This document shows, piece by piece, positions 19,895-23,127 of a stretch of 23,127 nucleotides of DNA. The notes beneath the pieces are model-generated. The model worked only from the letters and a program-made list of their open reading frames with translations, was not told the DNA's origin and did no database searches. The position numbers were made by a program, and so were the translations under genes. Origin of the DNA: Azolla pinnata (Eukaryota > Streptophyta > Polypodiopsida > Salviniales > Salviniaceae); assembly GCA_037176905.1 (NCBI GenBank), contig JBBBWG010027657.1, positions 25,010 through 48,136 on the forward strand, in the 5' to 3' direction. Positions within the stretch are counted from its first letter, which is position 1. Each line of letters begins with the position of its first letter.

Positions 19895-22808
19895 TCATTC
19901 GTCGAGTGCTAAGAATCGAGCGAGAAGCAGTAGTGCGATGCATCGAAGCAGAAGCAGAAGCAACATCTTCTTGTCTGCGTTCGCACTTGCTGCGGATTTG
20001 TTCGCCGCATCGAGCATGGAGCCATTGCCCGGATCGGGCGCAGACACAGCCGCAGCATTGCAAGTTCCATACGGAAGCCTCATCTGGGAACACCAAAAAC
20101 AGCTCGATGATCCCCTCATCGGTTTTGCAAGCTAGATAGAAACAACTACTATTAATTCATCTGGATTTCCCCACACAAGTGTGGGCATGGAAAATTTAAT
20201 CAACCTTGCACTCATCGATGCTCGAGCATCCGCACATGTGCCTCGCGTTGAGAGAATCGAGCGCGCCAAACGCTCCCTCGCCATCGCTCCTCTATTATAT
20301 TATTCACATGCAAAACCCAACCAGAACAAAAAGCCCAAGCAAGGTCAGCATCCTTGTGGTATACAACCTTGTCTGTTGTGTTGTGTTGTGTTCCCATGTT
20401 GGATCTAGGGCCTTGGGCTTAGGGTTTAGGAGTCAGGGTTTAGGGTTTTATGTTTTTCTTTGGGATTCACTGTTTTAGGGTTTAGGGTTTAGGGTTTTCG
20501 GGGCCCCCAGGGCTTCTTTGGGCTTCGCTGCCTTGGGGCGGCAGTATGCAAGCGACTTTGAAGGTTTTGGAGTTAGGGTTTAGGGTTTTATAGGGTTAGG
20601 GCCTAAGGATTATTAGGGATTTAGGGCTTAATACGGCTTAGGGCTTAGGGTTTACTTAAGGCCTTAGGAGGTTAGGGCCATACGTTTTAGGGTTGAGGGT
20701 TGAGGGTTCAGCGCTTTGGGTGCAGGGTTTAGGGCTTTTACGGCTTATGGCATGGGTTTAGGGTTTGGGGCTTTGGGATTAGGGCTTTGGGCTTAGGGTT
20801 TAGGATTTAGGGCTTACAACTTTGGGTCTAGGGTTTAGGATTCAGGGTTTAGGGGCTTAGGGCTAAACCCTAAACCCTAAACCCGAAACCCTAAACCCTA
20901 AGGGCTAAGGGGCTCCCTAAAACCCTGGACCCTAAACCCTGAGGGCTATGGGGTTTTGGGTCTTAGGCCTTAGGTTTTAGGGTTTTGGGTCTTAGGCCTT
21001 AGATTTAGGGTTTAGGGGCTTAGGGGGCAGTAGGGTTTAAGGTGATTTAGGGTTGAGGGGATTAGGGTAGTAGGGTTAAGGTGATGAAGGTTAATGTGAT
21101 AGGGGTTTAGGGGAAATAGGGTTTAGGGGGTTTAAAGTGATTTAGGATTAAGGGGATTAGGGGAGTAGGGCTTAGGGCTTAAGGTGATGTAGAGTAAAGG
21201 GGATTAGAAGAATAAGGCTTAGGGCTCAAGGTGATGCAGGGTTAAGGGGAGTAGGGGGAGTAGGGCATAGGGCTCAAGGTGATTAAGGTTAATATGATAA
21301 GGGTGAAGGTGATTAGGGTTTAGGGGGATTAGTGGGATTAGAGTTTAGAGTTCAGGGTTTAGGGATTAGGGTTTAGGGTTTAGGGGGATTAGTGGGATTA
21401 GAGTTTAGGGTTCAGGGTTTAGGGATTAGGGATTAGGGTTTAGGGGGATTTGTGGGATTAGAGGTTAGGGTTTAGGGTTTAGGGATTAGGGTTTAGGGTT
21501 TAGGATTTAGGGTTAAGGGTGATTAGTGGGATTAGAGTTTAGGGTTTAGGGTTTAGGGGGATTAGAGTTTAGGGATTAGAGTTTAGGGATTAGGGATTAG
21601 GGTTTAGGGTTTAGGGGGATTAGTGGGATTAGAGTTTAGGGATTAGGGTTTAGGGGGATTAGTGGGATTAGAGTTTAGGGTTTAGGGTTTAGGGATTAGG
21701 GATTAGGGATTAGGATTTAGGGGGATTAGTGGGATTAGAGTTTAGGGTTTAGGGATTAGGGATTAGGGTTTAGGATTTAGGGTTTAGGGTTTAGGGGGAT
21801 TAGTGGGATTAGAGTTTAGGGTTTAGGGATTAGGGATTAGGGTTTAGGGATTAGGGTTTAGGGGGATTAGTGGGATTAGAGTTTAAGGTTTAGAGATTAG
21901 GGTTTAAGGTTTAGGGTTTAGGGTTTTGTTACCTTGTAGAAATCGAGGGCGATGTAGTTGGCCCACCTGCGGCCCGCGCTCTCGTAGCACGTCGCGAGAC
22001 GGTCGCGGAGCGCGGCGGCAGAGTTGGTGCGGCACGCACCGTCCTGCGTCGGGTTGTCGGGGAAGAAGTTGAGGAGCACGAGGGAGCGCGTGCCGTCGTC
22101 TAGGGCCGCCGACTCGCCCCTCGCCTCGCACTGCCCGGCCTCCAATCCGCCGTCGCCATCTGTCAGAAAACAAAAAAATAAAAACAAAAAACAAAATCAA
22201 ACGCTTCAAGATCGCGCCGAAATCAGGATCTTAGGGTTTAGGGTTTAGGGTTTAGGGGGTCTAGGGGTTTAGGGGGTTTAGGGGGTTTAGGGGGTGTAGG
22301 GTTTAGGGTTTAGCGGTTTAGGGTCTAGGGTTTAAAGGGTTTAGGGTTTAGGGTCTAGGGTTTAGGGTCTAGGGTTTAGGGGGTTTAGGGTTTAGGGGGT
22401 AGGGGTTTAGGGGTTTAGGGTTTAGGGTTTAGGGGGTTTAGGATCTAGGGTTTAGGGTAAGGTTTAGGGTTTAGGGGTTTAGGGTTTAGGGTTTAGGGGA
22501 TTTAGGATTTAGGGATTAGGGTTTAGGGTTTGGGCAGGGAATCCCATCGACTAGGGTTTAGGGGTTTAGGATTTGGGCAGGGAATCCCATTGACTAGGGT
22601 TTTAGGGTTTAGGGGCTTAGGGTTGAGGGTTGATCGGGGCTCACATTGGTTCTCGTTGACGTAGCGCCAAGTGTAGGCGATGTCATCGGACGCCTCTTTG
22701 GTGGGATCGGAGGAGAACACGAGGACGCGGCGGCCCGATGCGCGGATCGCCGCCAAGCTCGGCCACCTCTCCCCCGTGCGAGGCATCGCCGACGCCGGGA
22801 ACACGTAC
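19895..22808 (-). CDS. PI-PLC X-domain-containing protein, probably GPI-anchored (3' part)
   Basis: Four exons on the complement join in frame: 22645-22808, 21933-22159, 20205-20291 and 19895-20083, giving about 221 residues to the TAA/TAG-type stop. Upstream exons lie beyond the window. The sequence follows the plant PLC-like phosphodiesterase family: YVFPASAMP, GERWPSL, VLVFSSDPTKEASDDIAY, WRYVNENQYGDGG, LVLLNFFPDNP, LATCYESAGRRWANYIALDF, then YKRSDGEGAF, CGCSSIDECK and PYGTCN. It ends in a small-residue stretch (NKSAASANADKK) and a Leu-rich tail of about 20 residues, as expected for a GPI-anchor signal. The catalytic part of the X-domain is not in the window, so activity cannot be judged. 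The two upstream exons are very GC-rich. Introns are 485, 1641 and 121 bp, and the two long ones are telomere-type repeat arrays. The donor of the last intron, AAG|GTTGAT, is weak; retention would end the protein two codons later. Confidence 0.9.
20405..21930. repeat. degenerate TTTAGGG telomere-type array filling a PLC intron
   Basis: Most of this 1.5-kb block is TTTAGGG and its variants (GATTAGGG, GCTTAGGG, TTCAGGG). It lies in the intron 20292-21932. Two short islands in opposite orientation occur at about 20863-20900 and 20913-20940. From 21331 to 21880 the variant GTGGGATTAGAG marks a higher-order unit. A non-telomeric GC-rich patch sits at about 20497-20565. Confidence 0.95.
22230..22630. 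repeat. TTTAGGG array filling a second PLC intron
   Basis: About 400 bp of TTTAGGG, TTTAGGGG and TCTAGGG units fill the intron 22160-22644. Only the splice-site-proximal sequences are spared, including a T-rich tract before the acceptor on the minus strand. A ~50-bp unit containing GGGCAGGGAATCCCAT is duplicated at about 22532 and 22576. Confidence 0.95.
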
Positions 22809-22822
22809 CTGCCAAACAAGGT

Positions 22823-22926
22823 TTTAGCGTTTAGGGTTTAGGGTTTAGGGTTTAGGGTTTTAGCGTTTAGGGTTTAGGGTTTAGGGTTTTAGCGTTTAGG
22901 GTTTAGGGTTTAGGGTTTAGGGTTTT
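22823..22926. repeat. third TTTAGGG block upstream of the first visible PLC exon
   Basis: Near-perfect TTTAGGG heptamers punctuated by TTTTAGCG start 15 bp from the acceptor (22809) of the PLC exon. They are therefore inferred to lie in a further intron that continues to the right. Confidence 0.9.
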
Positions 22927-23127
22927 TGCAAATGTTGTTTTTCTTCGTTTTGCAAGCGTGTTATTATTGGCCAATGCCGTGCGTCTCTTAAGATCCGACT
23001 TGTTTAAGATTTTAACTGTTTTATTTGAATTCCTGCCATTTCTCGTGATTTATCCATCGGTCTCGAATGCTCGAATCATTCTCGATTGCGTTTGCAGCTT
23101 GCAAAAGTATGGTTCGTTCTATGAACA
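22927..23127. other. unique sequence at the right edge, probably PLC intron
   Basis: No PLC-like exon was recognised on the minus strand here. Since the next upstream exon must lie to the right, this stretch is most simply a continuation of the same intron. Confidence 0.4.

Noticed and set aside
19803..20135. A 110-codon + strand ORF preceded by a TATATAAA box near 19780, looking like a small secreted protein gene
   Set aside because: It overlaps, antisense, the last PLC exon (19895-20083), which fits the family in frame, spacing and C-terminal tail; the plus frame has no recognisable domain.
20400..22926. A true chromosome end (telomere)
   Set aside because: The repeats are degenerate, interrupted by intact exons, contain inverted islands, and unique DNA continues on both sides.

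Overview
This window looks like nuclear DNA of a land plant. The protein-coding exons have GT/AG introns, most of them only 90-270 bp long. All four recognisable genes belong to families with typical plant relatives, and long stretches are built of plant-type telomere heptamers (TTTAGGG/CCCTAAA). Compact introns plus these sequence types suggest a lycophyte such as Selaginella; that is an inference, not a database result.

Layout. (1) Positions 1-268 hold a 114-bp tandem repeat containing AAACCCTAAA. It abuts the 3' end of an ABC transporter of subfamily C on the + strand (344-993), which looks 5'-truncated and frame-damaged. (2) The minus strand from 7627 down to 3048 carries a complete eight-exon gene (461 aa) for an MFS protein of the MFSD5/molybdate-anion-transporter-like family. 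Seven exons are packed into 2.1 kb. The first is separated by an unusual 2.3-kb intron holding a perfect hairpin and a decayed ~205-bp tandem repeat. Upstream of the gene is a ~320-bp GAA/TTC tract. (3) Positions 8.6-12.3 kb are gene-poor: AT microsatellites, an inverted pair of tRNA/SINE-like heads, a few orphan coding stretches, and a tandem array of 62-65-bp units each with a Pol III B-box match. (4) A complete four-exon bHLH gene (subgroup IX, FBH/bHLH122-130-like, 609 aa) lies on the + strand at 13339-16556. A TATA box at 12455 precedes an ~850-nt leader packed with CTAATC motifs and nearly free of ATG. Its first exon contains in-frame CCTAAC hexamers that encode Pro-Asn repeats. Intron 1 is a tandem-repeat array that has copied the exon-1 splice junction. 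(5) Positions 16.6-19.9 kb are intergenic, with CATA/TATG, CTAT and GT microsatellites. (6) The minus strand from the right edge to 19895 carries the 3' half of a PI-PLC X-domain-containing, probably GPI-anchored protein. Its introns (1641 bp, 485 bp and at least one more) consist almost wholly of degenerate telomere-type repeats.

The genes do not form an operon or an obvious pathway. The unifying theme is telomere-variant repeats (CCCTAAA, CCCTAA, CTAATCC) that recur in intergenic, leader, intronic and even coding positions, alongside intact splice sites and reading frames.
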